Below are positions 25,106 to 37,187 of a stretch of 64,000 nucleotides of DNA, piece after piece (positions within the stretch are counted from its first letter, which is position 1; every line of letters begins with the position of its first letter). The notes under the pieces are model-generated. The model was not told where the DNA came from, searched no databases, and saw nothing but the letters and a program-made list of their open reading frames with translations. The DNA is from Acipenser ruthenus. Its lineage: Eukaryota > Chordata > Actinopteri > Acipenseriformes > Acipenseridae. The stretch is from contig NC_081217.1 of the NCBI RefSeq assembly GCF_902713425.1, positions 11,297,585-11,361,584 of the forward strand, given 5' to 3'. The position numbers were made by a program, and so were the translations under genes.

Positions 25106-25526
25106 TTACACCGACGACTTTGCACAACGCTGCAGCACACTGCTGAACCTCCCATGTCTGACGCTGCAGTAAATCACCTGGCGTGTGCGTGTACTTGTTC
25201 TTTTTCTGTTTATATTAAGGAGGGCGACAGGTTTTGTCGCATTTTGTATGGAATCACAAGGACACTCCTCTTACTGAAAGAAAATATACTGCAAACAGAG
25301 CGATCGCTTCACGGTTTGAATCAAAATCAGAACAGTCTGTTAGCAAATGAACTTCATCAAAAAACCACAAAGGCATTACATAAATGTTACAGATATATTT
25401 CGTAGACAGAACAGTTGTAACATATTTGAGTACATTTCTAAACAATCTGCTAATAACAGACATAATCTCAAAGCGCTATAATTTATTTTCAGATCTTATG
25501 AAAGACAAGTATGGTTGCGCATTATA

Positions 25527-26001
25527 TCACAGAAAACAGGATAATCCTAGCGCTTCATTTAATCCCTCGGGTTGTACCATATGGAGATAGAAGATCCATT
25601 TGGATTCACATTGTAATAGTTTTTGATCGAGATTATCACGTCCTCGAGCTTGAAATATTTTTTGTATGCTGCGGTATTTCAGATCTGAAATGGAATGTTT
25701 GGCATCTACGAAATGTCTAGCTAGTGGTGAATGGATATCTTTTCTCCTAATTGAACTTTTATGCTTGCTCATCAATGCGCAATCGTCACTGTCTAGTAGT
25801 TTTACCAACATATTGCAAATGGCAAGGACAAAAAAACAAATAAATGACATGCGTTGAAGCACAGGTCATCACTTGTAAGACACTGTACTCTTTTTTCGTT
25901 GTATGGCTTGTAAAACGCAAACGCATTATCACAGGCGGCACAATTACGACATGGAAAATAATCCAGTAGATTTGTCCAGTACACCTAGATCTCTCGAACA
26001 T
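25527..26001 (-). mobile_element. Penelope-like fragment, unit 7
   Basis: Same remnant as in unit 1. Confidence 0.75.
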
Positions 26002-27622
26002 GTCAATGAGTCAGCCCTTAATAAACACTGTCCGTGTTCATTTCTGTGTATATGACATTGTCTATAACCAATATCTGTTATGTAAGCGTATTGGTATGAA
26101 ACCAATCGCAATTAATGCGATCCGTGTTTTCAGTCAGTTTGATAGTTTTAATCAATCATCGAAAAAGCAGCAGTGCTTTGCAACTGTAGTTCATCTTTCT
26201 TACGTTTTGGTAAGACACCCACTCAGAACGTGTCCGCTTCCTCCAGCCCCCTAAGGAACACTGGAGCGGTCATCAATAACAGCGAGCAGTTGGTCAAAAA
26301 CAACACTCGCTGTCTTCTTCACGCTCAAAAACGAACACTCTCACTCTTCCTCGTGGGTAGCGAGCCCAAACACTTTCAAAACGCATTTCGCTAGCAAATC
26401 ACTATAGAAATGATCCCTGAAAGTATTGTTTTATGGGCAAGTGGCCGACCGTCTCCCTCCAACTCTGAGTGGCACCGGTAGCTGTGCCGGTGACAAATAA
26501 ACAGGAGCACTTTCATATAATGCAATTGCTGTAGCCCAGTGAGTTGTTACAATAACATTTCAAACTCATTCCAGACTGCAGGCGGTTAAAAGCTTAATTG
26601 GGTTCAATTTTTTGGTATGATTTAAAAAGTACGAGCCAGTTGCCTCATTTGCATTGCCTGCCTTCCTCCTTTGCACTGTGACGTCTATCAAACGTGTGCT
26701 TAAAATCTGATGAATACGATTCCCATTTGAACCGTAAATATTTTAATTATACGCATACAGTGTTCTGTTGGGCTCCGAGGGTGTTATCTAATAAAACAAC
26801 GTAATCGGTGAGCGCGTTCGGCTTAACCAAAACGTTGCTGTTTCAAGCCCACGCAGGGACGAGGCATTCTTTTTGTCAATCGCCTTTCTGTCAAGCCAGT
26901 AAACCTGTATATAATAAGAAACATTCAACAGCTCGGAAACACCATAATAGAATCCAATGCGTTTACAAATGTGTTTTGAAACTGTTCATTTTTCACCCAA
27001 ATGCGGTTCTCAAAAATTGTTTTGCCTACATTTTTCTATTGCTATTATTATTTTTTCCAGAGTAAGACGAAAAAGCAAACATCCATGAAATAGGTAAACA
27101 CTGCTACAGCGCTTGAACTGTCTCAACAAACGTTCAGCTCTAAAACGTGTACATTGAAAGTCTATTAACATCTTTAACACAATCATGTGTGTTCCAATAG
27201 CGGCTATTCCACATGGTGATCAATAAAGTGAATGCTGGCTTTGTTCACATATTAGCAAGACGTTTTCAGGATTCACGCATATTCTGAACAAGCACACTAG
27301 AATATGGTAATGAAAGGACAGGAAAATAACAGGTTTATTGGCTTTGGTCTTGTATCGTCACCCTGACTACTGTCAGGTAAGGAAGTGGCATTAATCAAAA
27401 CGTAATTATGTAAGGTTACCAATGCGCAAATACGAAGCATATTAAAACTTCTTCACAATCTTAAATCTTCCCACATGCATTTCAAACACTTACTGATAAG
27501 TACGGCCCTTTCCCAATGTAACTGCTTTGTTTGAACACCAAAGATGGCTTGGATATTTATGAAACCACGATACTATTGTTCCCACTTTCTTTAGAACTAC
27601 CAAATGTGCGCTTCCCATGTCA

Positions 27623-27696
27623 GCCCTAGTGGCCTAATGGCTAAGGCCACTGGCCTCCTAAGCCAGGGATAGTGGGTTCGAGTCCCATCTGGGGTG
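27623..27696 (+). tRNA. tRNA-Arg (CCT), unit 8
   Basis: Array-consensus copy with the extra C. Confidence 0.8.
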
Positions 27697-28133
27697 GGGT
27701 TTTGTTATAAAATCGAACATAATTGTGTTATGTTTTATTGGCATGTGATATTTTGTAGATCTTGTTATCTGCTAAGTCCGCTCACGCTAGCCACAACGTG
27801 CTTGAGTGCTGTGGCAGCAGCCATGAAGCAAGTCAGTTTTTCAGTTGAAATCAAGATCTACTTTGTTTTTTGTGTATGGGTGGTTTGAAAAGATCACTTA
27901 AATTGTTACGTATTTTGAAATAAAGATGTATTCATTATTATGAACGTTGACAGAAAGGATATTGTATTTACATTTCCCACGTGTGCTTGCCTTGTATAAA
28001 TCGATGGAGTTTCAACAAAGGCATTTGACTTCGGTTCATGTTAGCCTATACTGCCATCTGCAGCATTACCGCGGGTGTCTTTTACTTCTTTTGACAATAA
28101 TATGGATCATTTCACAGTCCAATGTAAGAACAT

Positions 28134-28215
28134 GTAGTCGTGGCCGAGTGGTTAAGGCGATGGACTAGAAATCCATTGGGGTTTCCCCGCGCAGGTTCGA
28201 ATCCTGCCGACTACG
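28134..28215 (+). tRNA. tRNA-Ser (AGA), unit 8
   Basis: The gene body is canonical. One T is missing just downstream, but a T5 terminator remains (aagcttctttttaa). Confidence 0.95.
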
Positions 28216-28378
28216 TAAGCTTCTTTTTAATTGTATGTGTTCATTCCTAATACATGTTTAAAGATGAGGAATCTGAAATATTACTGGTTCTACTTCATAT
28301 CGCACCGGTTCATTTAGTTAAAGAATGTTCATTTGGCACCATTCCAAATGCTGTGGTTTCTTTAAAGAAGAAAAGTCA

Positions 28379-28452
28379 TGGCCCGTACGGGGATCGAACC
28401 CGCGACCTTGGCGTTATTAGCACCACGCTCTAACCAACTGAGCTAACCGGCC
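28379..28452 (-). tRNA. tRNA-Ile (AAT), unit 8
   Basis: Intact 74 nt copy. Confidence 0.94.
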
Positions 28453-28740
28453 ACACACATGGAGCGCGTTAATAAAACCCGAGAAAAACAAGGCCTGCGG
28501 ACATTATGATTACCAAGATGTTATGTTAAACTCAACAATAACACATTCAAAGTATTGGAAAGGCATAATTAGAGGTCTCATCTTTATGAGGCAGTTTAGC
28601 AGTGTGAAGAAAGTGGCGAGGTGCGGGCTTGCGGTGACTTTCTCTCATTTAAAAAGCTGTGATTTGAATACTAAAAAGAAAAACATGTAAAATTACCAAG
28701 CATTCGGTGGACGTTTTAGAAATAAATTAACAAGAACTGT

Positions 28741-28822
28741 TGTCAGAAGTGGGGTTCGAGCCCACGCCTCCATGGAGACTGCGAACTGACCACAGCGCCT
28801 TAGACCGCTCGGCCATCCTGAC
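28741..28822 (-). tRNA. tRNA-Leu (CAG), unit 8, U37 form
   Basis: Loop GTCAGTT. Confidence 0.75.
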
Positions 28823-29243
28823 TTACACCGACGACTTTGCACAACGCTGCAGCACACTGCTGAACCTCCCATGTCTGACGCTGCAGTAAATCACCTGGCG
28901 TGTGCGTGTACTTGTTCTTTTTCTGTTTATATTAAGGAGGGCGACAGGTTTTGTCGCATTTTGTATGGAATCACAAGGACACTCCTCTTACTGAAAGAAA
29001 ATATACTGCAAACAGAGCGATCGCTTCACGGTTTGAATCAAAATCAGAACAGTCTGTTAGCAAATGAACTTCATCAAAAAACCACAAAGGCATTACATAA
29101 ATGTTACAGATATATTTCGTAGACAGAACAGTTGTAACATATTTGAGTACATTTCTAAACAATCTGCTAATAACAGACATAATCTCAAAGCGCTATAATT
29201 TATTTTCAGATCTTATGAAAGACAAGTATGGTTGCGCATTATA

Positions 29244-29718
29244 TCACAGAAAACAGGATAATCCTAGCGCTTCATTTAATCCCTCGGGTTGTACCATATG
29301 GAGATAGAAGATCCATTTGGATTCACATTGTAATAGTTTTTGATCGAGATTATCACGTCCTCGAGCTTGAAATATTTTTTGTATGCTGCGGTATTTCAGA
29401 TCTGAAATGGAATGTTTGGCATCTACGAAATGTCTAGCTAGTGGTGAATGGATATCTTTTCTCCTAATTGAACTTTTATGCTTGCTCATCAATGCGCAAT
29501 CGTCACTGTCTAGTAGTTTTACCAACATATTGCAAATGGCAAGGACAAAAAAACAAATAAATGACATGCGTTGAAGCACAGGTCATCACTTGTAAGACAC
29601 TGTACTCTTTTTTCGTTGTATGGCTTGTAAAACGCAAACGCATTATCACAGGCGGCACAATTACGACATGGAAAATAATCCAGTAGATTTGTCCAGTACA
29701 CCTAGATCTCTCGAACAT
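29244..29718 (-). mobile_element. Penelope-like fragment, unit 8
   Basis: Same remnant as in unit 1. Confidence 0.75.
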
Positions 29719-31337
29719 GTCAATGAGTCAGCCCTTAATAAACACTGTCCGTGTTCATTTCTGTGTATATGACATTGTCTATAACCAATATCTGTTATGT
29801 AAGCGTATTGGTATGAAACCAATCGCAATTAATGCGATCCGTGTTTTCAGTCAGTTTGATAGTTTTAATCAATCATCGAAAAAGCAGCAGTGCTTTGCAA
29901 CTGTAGTTCATCTTTCTTACGTTTTGGTAAGACACCCACTCAGAACGTGTCCGCTTCCTCAGCCCCCTAAGGAACACTGGAGCGGTCATCAATAACAGCG
30001 AGCAGTTGGTCAAAAACAACACTCGCTGTCTTCTTCACGCTCAAAAACGAACACTCTCACTCTTCCTCGTGGGTAGCGAGCCCAAACACTTTCAAAACGC
30101 ATTTCGCTAGCAAATCACTATAGAAATGATCCCTGAAAGTATTGTTTTATGGGCAAGTGGCCGACCGTCTCCCTCCAACTCTGAGTGGCACCGGTAGCTG
30201 TGCCGGTGACAAATAAACAGGAGCACTTTCATATAATGCAATTGCTGTAGCCCAGTGAGTTGTTACAATAACATTTCAAACTCATTCCAGACTGCAGGCG
30301 GTTAAAAGCTTAATTGGGTTCAATTTTTTGGTATGATTTAAAAAGTACGAGCCAGTTGCCTCATTTGCATTGCCTGCCTTCCTCCTTTGCACTGTGACGT
30401 CTATCAAATGTGTGCTTAAAATCTGATGAATACGATTCCCATTTGAACCGTAAATATTTTAATTATACGCATACAGTGTTCTGTTGGGCTCCGAGGGTGT
30501 TATCTAATAAAACAACGTAATCGGTGAGCGCGTTCGGCTTAACCAAAACGTTGCTGTTTCAAGCCCACGCAGGGACGAGGCATTCTTTTTGTCAATCGCC
30601 TTTCTGTCAAGCCAGTAAACCTGTATATAATAAGAAACATTCAACAGCTCGGAAACACCATAATAGAATCCAATGCGTTTACAAATGTGTTTTGAAACTG
30701 TTCATTTTTCACCCAAATGCGGTTCTCAAAAATTGTTTTGCCTACATTTTTCTATTGCTATTATTATTTTTTCCAGAGTAAGACGAAAAAGCAAACATCA
30801 TGAAATAGGTAAACACTGCTACAGCGCTTGAACTGTCTCAACAAACGTTCAGCTCTAAAACGTGTACATTGAAAGTCTATTAACATCTTTAACACAATCA
30901 TGTGTGTTCCAATAGCGGCTATTCCACATGGTGATCAATAAAGTGAATGCTGGCTTTGTTCACATATTAGCAAGACGTTTTCAGGATTCACGCATATTCT
31001 GAACAAGCACACTAGAATATGGTAATGAAAGGACAGGAAAATAACAGGTTTATTGGCTTTGGTCTTGTATCGTCACCCTGACTACTGTCAGGTAAGGAAG
31101 TGGCATTAATCAAAACGTAATTATGTAAGGTTACCAATGCGCAAATACGAAGCATATTAAAACTTCTTCACAATCTTAAATCTTCCCACATGCATTTCAA
31201 ACACTTACTGATAAGTACGGCCCTTTCCCAATGTAACTGCTTTGTTTGAACACCAAAGATGGCTTGGATATTTATGAAACCACGATACTATTGTTCCCAC
31301 TTTCTTTAGAACTACCAAATGTGCGCTTCCCATGTCA

Positions 31338-31411
31338 GCCCTAGTGGCCTAATGGCTAAGGCCACTGGCCTCCTAAGCCAGGGATAGTGGGTTCGAGTCC
31401 CATCTGGGGTG
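31338..31411 (+). tRNA. tRNA-Arg (CCT), unit 9
   Basis: Array-consensus copy with the extra C. Confidence 0.8.
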
Positions 31412-31848
31412 GGGTTTTGTTATAAAATCGAACATAATTGTGTTATGTTTTATTGGCATGTGATATTTTGTAGATCTTGTTATCTGCTAAGTCCGCTCAC
31501 GCTAGCCACAACGTGCTTGAGTGCTGTGGCAGCAGCCATGAAGCAAGTCAGTTTTTCAGTTGAAATCAAGATCTACTTTGTTTTTTGTGTATGGGTGGTT
31601 TGAAAAGATCACTTAAATTGTTACGTATTTTGAAATAAAGATGTATTCATTATTATGAACGTTGACAGAAAGGATATTGTATTTACATTTCCCACGTGTG
31701 CTTGCCTTGTATAAATCGATGGAGTTTCAACAAAGGCATTTGACTTCGGTTCATGTTAGCCTATACTGCCATCTGCAGCATTACCGCGGGTGTCTTTTAC
31801 TTCTTTTGACAATAATATGGATCATTTCACAGTCCAATGTAAGAACAT

Positions 31849-31929
31849 GTAGTCGTGGCGAGTGGTTAAGGCGATGGACTAGAAATCCATTGGGGTTTCC
31901 CCGCGCAGGTTCGAATCCTGCCGACTACG
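31849..31929 (+). tRNA. tRNA-Ser (AGA), unit 9, A-box base lost
   Basis: One C is missing from the D-stem/A-box (TGGCGAGTGG instead of TGGCCGAGTGG), giving 81 nt. This would damage both transcription and folding if real. A single-C loss in a CC pair in this unit may instead be a consensus error. Confidence 0.88.
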
Positions 31930-32094
31930 TAAGCTTTCTTTTTAATTGTATGTGTTCATTCCTAATACATGTTTAAAGATGAGGAATTTGAAATATTACT
32001 GGTTCTACTTCATATCGCACCGGTTCATTTTGTTAAAGAATGTTCATTTTGGCACCATTCCAAATGCTGTGGTTTCTTTAAAGAAGAAAAGTCA

Positions 32095-32168
32095 TGGCCC
32101 GTACGGGGATCGAACCCGCGACCTTGGCGTTATTAGCACCACGCTCTAACCAACTGAGCTAACCGGCC
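32095..32168 (-). tRNA. tRNA-Ile (AAT), unit 9
   Basis: Intact 74 nt copy. Confidence 0.94.
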
Positions 32169-32456
32169 ACACACATGGAGCGCGTTAATAAAACCCGAGA
32201 AAAACAAGGCCTGCGGACATTATGATTACCAAGATGTTATGTTAAACTCAACAATAACACATTCAAAGTATTGGAAAGGCATAATTAGAGGTCTCATCTT
32301 TATGAGGCAGTTTAGCAGTGTGAAGAAAGTGGCGAGGTGCGGGCTTGCGGTGACTTTCTCTCATTTAAAAAGCTGTGATTTGAATACTAAAAAGAAAAAC
32401 ATGTAAAATTACCAAGCATTCGGTGGACGTTTTAGAAATAAATTAACAAGAACTGT

Positions 32457-32538
32457 TGTCAGAAGTGGGGTTCGAGCCCACGCCTCCATGGAGACTGCGA
32501 CCTGACCACAGCGCCTTAGACCGCTCGGCCATCCTGAC
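32457..32538 (-). tRNA. tRNA-Leu (CAG), unit 9, G37 form
   Basis: Loop GTCAGGT. Confidence 0.78.
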
Positions 32539-32959
32539 TTACACCGACGACTTTGCACAACGCTGCAGCACACTGCTGAACCTCCCATGTCTGACGCTGC
32601 AGTAAATCACCTGGCGTGTGCGTGTACTTGTTCTTTTTCTGTTTATATTAAGGAGGGCGACAGGTTTTGTCGCATTTTGTATGGAATCACAAGGACACTC
32701 CTCTTACTGAAAGAAAATATACTGCAAACAGAGCGATCGCTTCACGGTTTGAATCAAAATCAGAACAGTCTGTTAGCAAATGAACTTCATCAAAAAACCA
32801 CAAAGGCATTACATAAATGTTACAGATATATTTCGTAGACAGAACAGTTGTAACATATTTGAGTACATTTCTAAACAATCTGCTAATAACAGACATAATC
32901 TCAAAGCGCTATAATTTATTTTCAGATCTTATGAAAGACAAGTATGGTTGCGCATTATA

Positions 32960-33439
32960 TCACAGAAAACAGGATAATCCTAGCGCTGCGCTTCATTTAA
33001 TCCCTCGGGTTGTACCATATGGAGATAGAAGATCCATTTGGATTCACATTGTAATAGTTTTTGATCGAGATTATCACGTCCTCGAGCTTGAAATATTTTT
33101 TGTATGCTGCGGTATTTCAGATCTGAAATGGAATGTTTGGCATCTACGAAATGTCTAGCTAGTGGTGAATGGATATCTTTTCTCCTAATTGAACTTTTAT
33201 GCTTGCTCATCAATGCGCAATCGTCACTGTCTAGTAGTTTTACCAACATATTGCAAATGGCAAGGACAAAAAAACAAATAAATGACATGCGTTGAAGCAC
33301 AGGTCATCACTTGTAAGACACTGTACTCTTTTTTCGTTGTATGGCTTGTAAAACGCAAACGCATTATCACAGGCGGCACAATTACGACATGGAAAATAAT
33401 CCAGTAGATTTGTCCAGTACACCTAGATCTCTCGAACAT
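32960..33439 (-). mobile_element. Penelope-like fragment, unit 9
   Basis: Same remnant; its terminal coding block is altered in this unit only. Confidence 0.72.
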
Positions 33440-35060
33440 GTCAATGAGTCAGCCCTTAATAAACACTGTCCGTGTTCATTTCTGTGTATATGACATTGTC
33501 TATAACCAATATCTGTTATGTAAGCGTATTGGTATGAAACCAATCGCAATTAATGCGATCCGTGTTTTCAGTCAGTTTGATAGTTTTAATCAATCATCGA
33601 AAAAGCAGCAGTGCTTTGCAACTGTAGTTCATCTTTCTTACGTTTTGGTAAGACACCCACTCAGAACGTGTCCGCTTCCTCCAGCCCCCTAAGGAACACT
33701 GGAGCGGTCATCAATAACAGCGAGCAGTTGGTCAAAAACAACACTCGCTGTCTTCTTCACGCTCAAAAACGAACACTCTCACTCTTCCTCGTGGGTAGCG
33801 AGCCCAAACACTTTCAAAACGCATTTCGCTAGCAAATCACTATAGAAATGATCCCTGAAAGTATTGTTTTATGGGCAAGTGGCCGACCGTCTCCCTCCAA
33901 CTCTGAGTGGCACCGGTAGCTGTGCCGGTGACAAATAAACAGGAGCACTTTCATATAATGCAATTGCTGTAGCCCAGTGAGTTGTTACAATAACATTTCA
34001 AACTCATTCCAGACTGCAGGCGGTTAAAAGCTTAATTGGGTTCAATTTTTTGGTATGATTTAAAAAGTACGAGCCAGTTGCCTCATTTGCATTGCCTGCC
34101 TTCCTCCTTTGCACTGTGACGTCTATCAAACGTGTGCTTAAAATCTGATGAATACGATTCCCATTTGAACCGTAAATATTTTAATTATACGCATACAGTG
34201 TTCTGTTGGGCTCCGAGGGTGTTATCTAATAAAACAACGTAATCGGTGAGCGCGTTCGGCTTAACCAAAACGTTGCTGTTTCAAGCCCACGCAGGGACGA
34301 GGCATTCTTTTTGTCAATCGCCTTTCTGTCAAGCCAGTAAACCTGTATATAATAAGAAACATTCAACAGCTCGGAAACACCATAATAGAATCCAATGCGT
34401 TTACAAATGTGTTTTGAAACTGTTCATTTTTCACCCAAATGCGGTTCTCAAAAATTGTTTTGCCTACATTTTTCTATTGCTATTATTATTTTTTCCAGAG
34501 TAAGACGAAAAAGCAAACATCCATGAAATAGGTAAACACTGCTACAGCGCTTGAACTGTCTCAACAAACGTTCAGCTCTAAAACGTGTACATTGAAAGTC
34601 TATTAACATCTTTAACACAATCATGTGTGTTCCAATAGCGGCTATTCCACATGGTGATCAATAAAGTGAATGCTGGCTTTGTTCACATATTAGCAAGACG
34701 TTTTCAGGATTCACGCATATTCTGAACAAGCACACTAGAATATGGTAATGAAAGGACAGGAAAATAACAGGTTTATTGGCTTTGGTCTTGTATCGTCACC
34801 CTGACTACTGTCAGGTAAGGAAGTGGCATTAATCAAAACGTAATTATGTAAGGTTACCAATGCGCAAATACGAAGCATATTAAAACTTCTTCACAATCTT
34901 AAATCTTCCCACATGCATTTCAAACACTTACTGATAAGTACGGCCCTTTCCCAATGTAACTGCTTTGTTTGAACACCAAAGATGGCTTGGATATTTATGA
35001 AACCACGATACTATTGTTCCCACTTTCTTTAGAACTACCAAATGTGCGCTTCCCATGTCA

Positions 35061-35134
35061 GCCCTAGTGGCCTAATGGCTAAGGCCACTGGCCTCCTAAG
35101 CCAGGGATAGTGGGTTCGAGTCCCATCTGGGGTG
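35061..35134 (+). tRNA. tRNA-Arg (CCT), unit 10
   Basis: Array-consensus copy with the extra C. Confidence 0.8.
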
Positions 35135-35571
35135 GGGTTTTGTTATAAAATCGAACATAATTGTGTTATGTTTTATTGGCATGTGATATTTTGTAGATCT
35201 TGTTATCTGCTAAGTCCGCTCACGCTAGCCACAACGTGCTTGAGTGCTGTGGCAGCAGCCATGAAGCAAGTCAGTTTTTCAGTTGAAATCAAGATCTACT
35301 TTGTTTTTTGTGTATGGGTGGTTTGAAAAGATCACTTAAATTGTTACGTATTTTGAAATAAAGATGTATTCATTATTATGAACGTTGACAGAAAGGATAT
35401 TGTATTTACATTTCCCACGTGTGCTTGCCTTGTATAAATCGATGGAGTTTCAACAAAGGCATTTGACTTCGGTTCATGTTAGCCTATACTGCCATCTGCA
35501 GCATTACCGCGGGTGTCTTTTACTTCTTTTGACAATAATATGGATCATTTCACAGTCCAATGTAAGAACAT

Positions 35572-35652
35572 GTAGTCGTGGCCGAGTGGTTAAGGCGATG
35601 GACTAGAAATCCATTGGGTTTCCCCGCGCAGGTTCGAATCCTGCCGACTACG
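35572..35652 (+). tRNA. tRNA-Ser (AGA), unit 10, variable-arm base lost
   Basis: A GGGG run in the long variable arm is GGG here, giving 81 nt. The arm can still pair (GGG/CCC), so the gene could work, but the length is non-standard. Confidence 0.9.
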
Positions 35653-35817
35653 TAAGCTTTCTTTTTAATTGTATGTGTTCATTCCTAATACATGTTTAAA
35701 GATGAGGAATCTGAAATATTACTGGTTCTACTTCATATCGCACCGGTTCATTTAGTTAAAGAATGTTCATTTTGGCACCATTCCAAATGCTGTGGTTTCT
35801 TTAAAGAAGAAAAGTCA

Positions 35818-35890
35818 TGGCCGTACGGGGATCGAACCCGCGACCTTGGCGTTATTAGCACCACGCTCTAACCAACTGAGCTAACCGGCC
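35818..35890 (-). tRNA. tRNA-Ile (AAT), unit 10, acceptor-stem base lost
   Basis: The 3' acceptor strand reads ACGGCC instead of ACGGGCC, so the seven-pair acceptor stem cannot form normally. It is either a decayed copy or a homopolymer consensus error. Confidence 0.88.
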
Positions 35891-36178
35891 ACACACATGG
35901 AGCGCGTTAATAAAACCCGAGAAAAACAAGGCCTGCGGACATTATGATTACCAAGATGTTATGTTAAACTCAACAATAACACATTCAAAGTATTGGAAAG
36001 GCATAATTAGAGGTCTCATCTTTATGAGGCAGTTTAGCAGTGTGAAGAAAGTGGCGAGGTGCGGGCTTGCGGTGACTTTCTCTCATTTAAAAAGCTGTGA
36101 TTTGAATACTAAAAAGAAAAACATGTAAAATTACCAAGCATTCGGTGGACGTTTTAGAAATAAATTAACAAGAACTGT

Positions 36179-36260
36179 TGTCAGAAGTGGGGTTCGAGCC
36201 CACGCCTCCATGGAGACTGCGAACTGACCACAGCGCCTTAGACCGCTCGGCCATCCTGAC
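36179..36260 (-). tRNA. tRNA-Leu (CAG), unit 10, U37 form
   Basis: Loop GTCAGTT. Confidence 0.75.
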
Positions 36261-36681
36261 TTACACCGACGACTTTGCACAACGCTGCAGCACACTGCTG
36301 AACCTCCCATGTCTGACGCTGCAGTAAATCACCTGGCGTGTGCGTGTACTTGTTCTTTTTCTGTTTATATTAAGGAGGGCGACAGGTTTTGTCGCATTTT
36401 GTATGGAATCACAAGGACACTCCTCTTACTGAAAGAAAATATACTGCAAACAGAGCGATCGCTTCACGGTTTGAATCAAAATCAGAACAGTCTGTTAGCA
36501 AATGAACTTCATCAAAAAACCACAAAGGCATTACATAAATGTTACAGATATATTTCGTAGACAGAACAGTTGTAACATATTTGAGTACATTTCTAAACAA
36601 TCTGCTAATAACAGACATAATCTCAAAGCGCTATAATTTATTTTCAGATCTTATGAAAGACAAGTATGGTTGCGCATTATA

Positions 36682-37156
36682 TCACAGAAAACAGGATAAT
36701 CCTAGCGCTTCATTTAATCCCTCGGGTTGTACCATATGGAGATAGAAGATCCATTTGGATTCACATTGTAATAGTTTTTGATCGAGATTATCACGTCCTC
36801 GAGCTTGAAATATTTTTTGTATGCTGCGGTATTTCAGATCTGAAATGGAATGTTTGGCATCTACGAAATGTCTAGCTAGTGGTGAATGGATATCTTTTCT
36901 CCTAATTGAACTTTTATGCTTGCTCATCAATGCGCAATCGTCACTGTCTAGTAGTTTTACCAACATATTGCAAATGGCAAGGACAAAAAAACAAATAAAT
37001 GACATGCGTTGAAGCACAGGTCATCACTTGTAAGACACTGTACTCTTTTTTCGTTGTATGGCTTGTAAAACGCAAACGCATTATCACAGGCGGCACAATT
37101 ACGACATGGAAAATAATCCAGTAGATTTGTCCAGTACACCTAGATCTCTCGAACAT
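36682..37156 (-). mobile_element. Penelope-like fragment, unit 10
   Basis: Same remnant as in unit 1. Confidence 0.75.
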
Positions 37157-37187
37157 GTCAATGAGTCAGCCCTTAATAAACACTGTC

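Larger units (their letters stand above)
22314..26032. repeat. Array unit 7
   Basis: The five marker variants read T, T, T, T, C. This is the unit 4/5 type except for the tRNA-Leu position-37 marker, so it looks recombinant. Confidence 0.95.
26033..29749. repeat. Array unit 8
   Basis: The five marker variants read C, C, C, A, A. It is 2 bp short: one T is lost from the T-run after tRNA-Ser and one T from a 'cattttgg' run. Confidence 0.95.
29750..33470. repeat. Array unit 9
   Basis: The five marker variants read T, C, T, T, C. Three single C losses (near 29960, 30799 and 31859) and a 5 bp insertion near 32986 (gcgcttc to gcgctgcgcttc) distinguish it. Confidence 0.95.
33471..37187. repeat. 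Array unit 10
   Basis: The five marker variants read C, C, C, A, A, as in unit 8. It is 2 bp short: one G is lost in the tRNA-Ser variable arm and one C in the tRNA-Ile acceptor stem. Confidence 0.95.
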
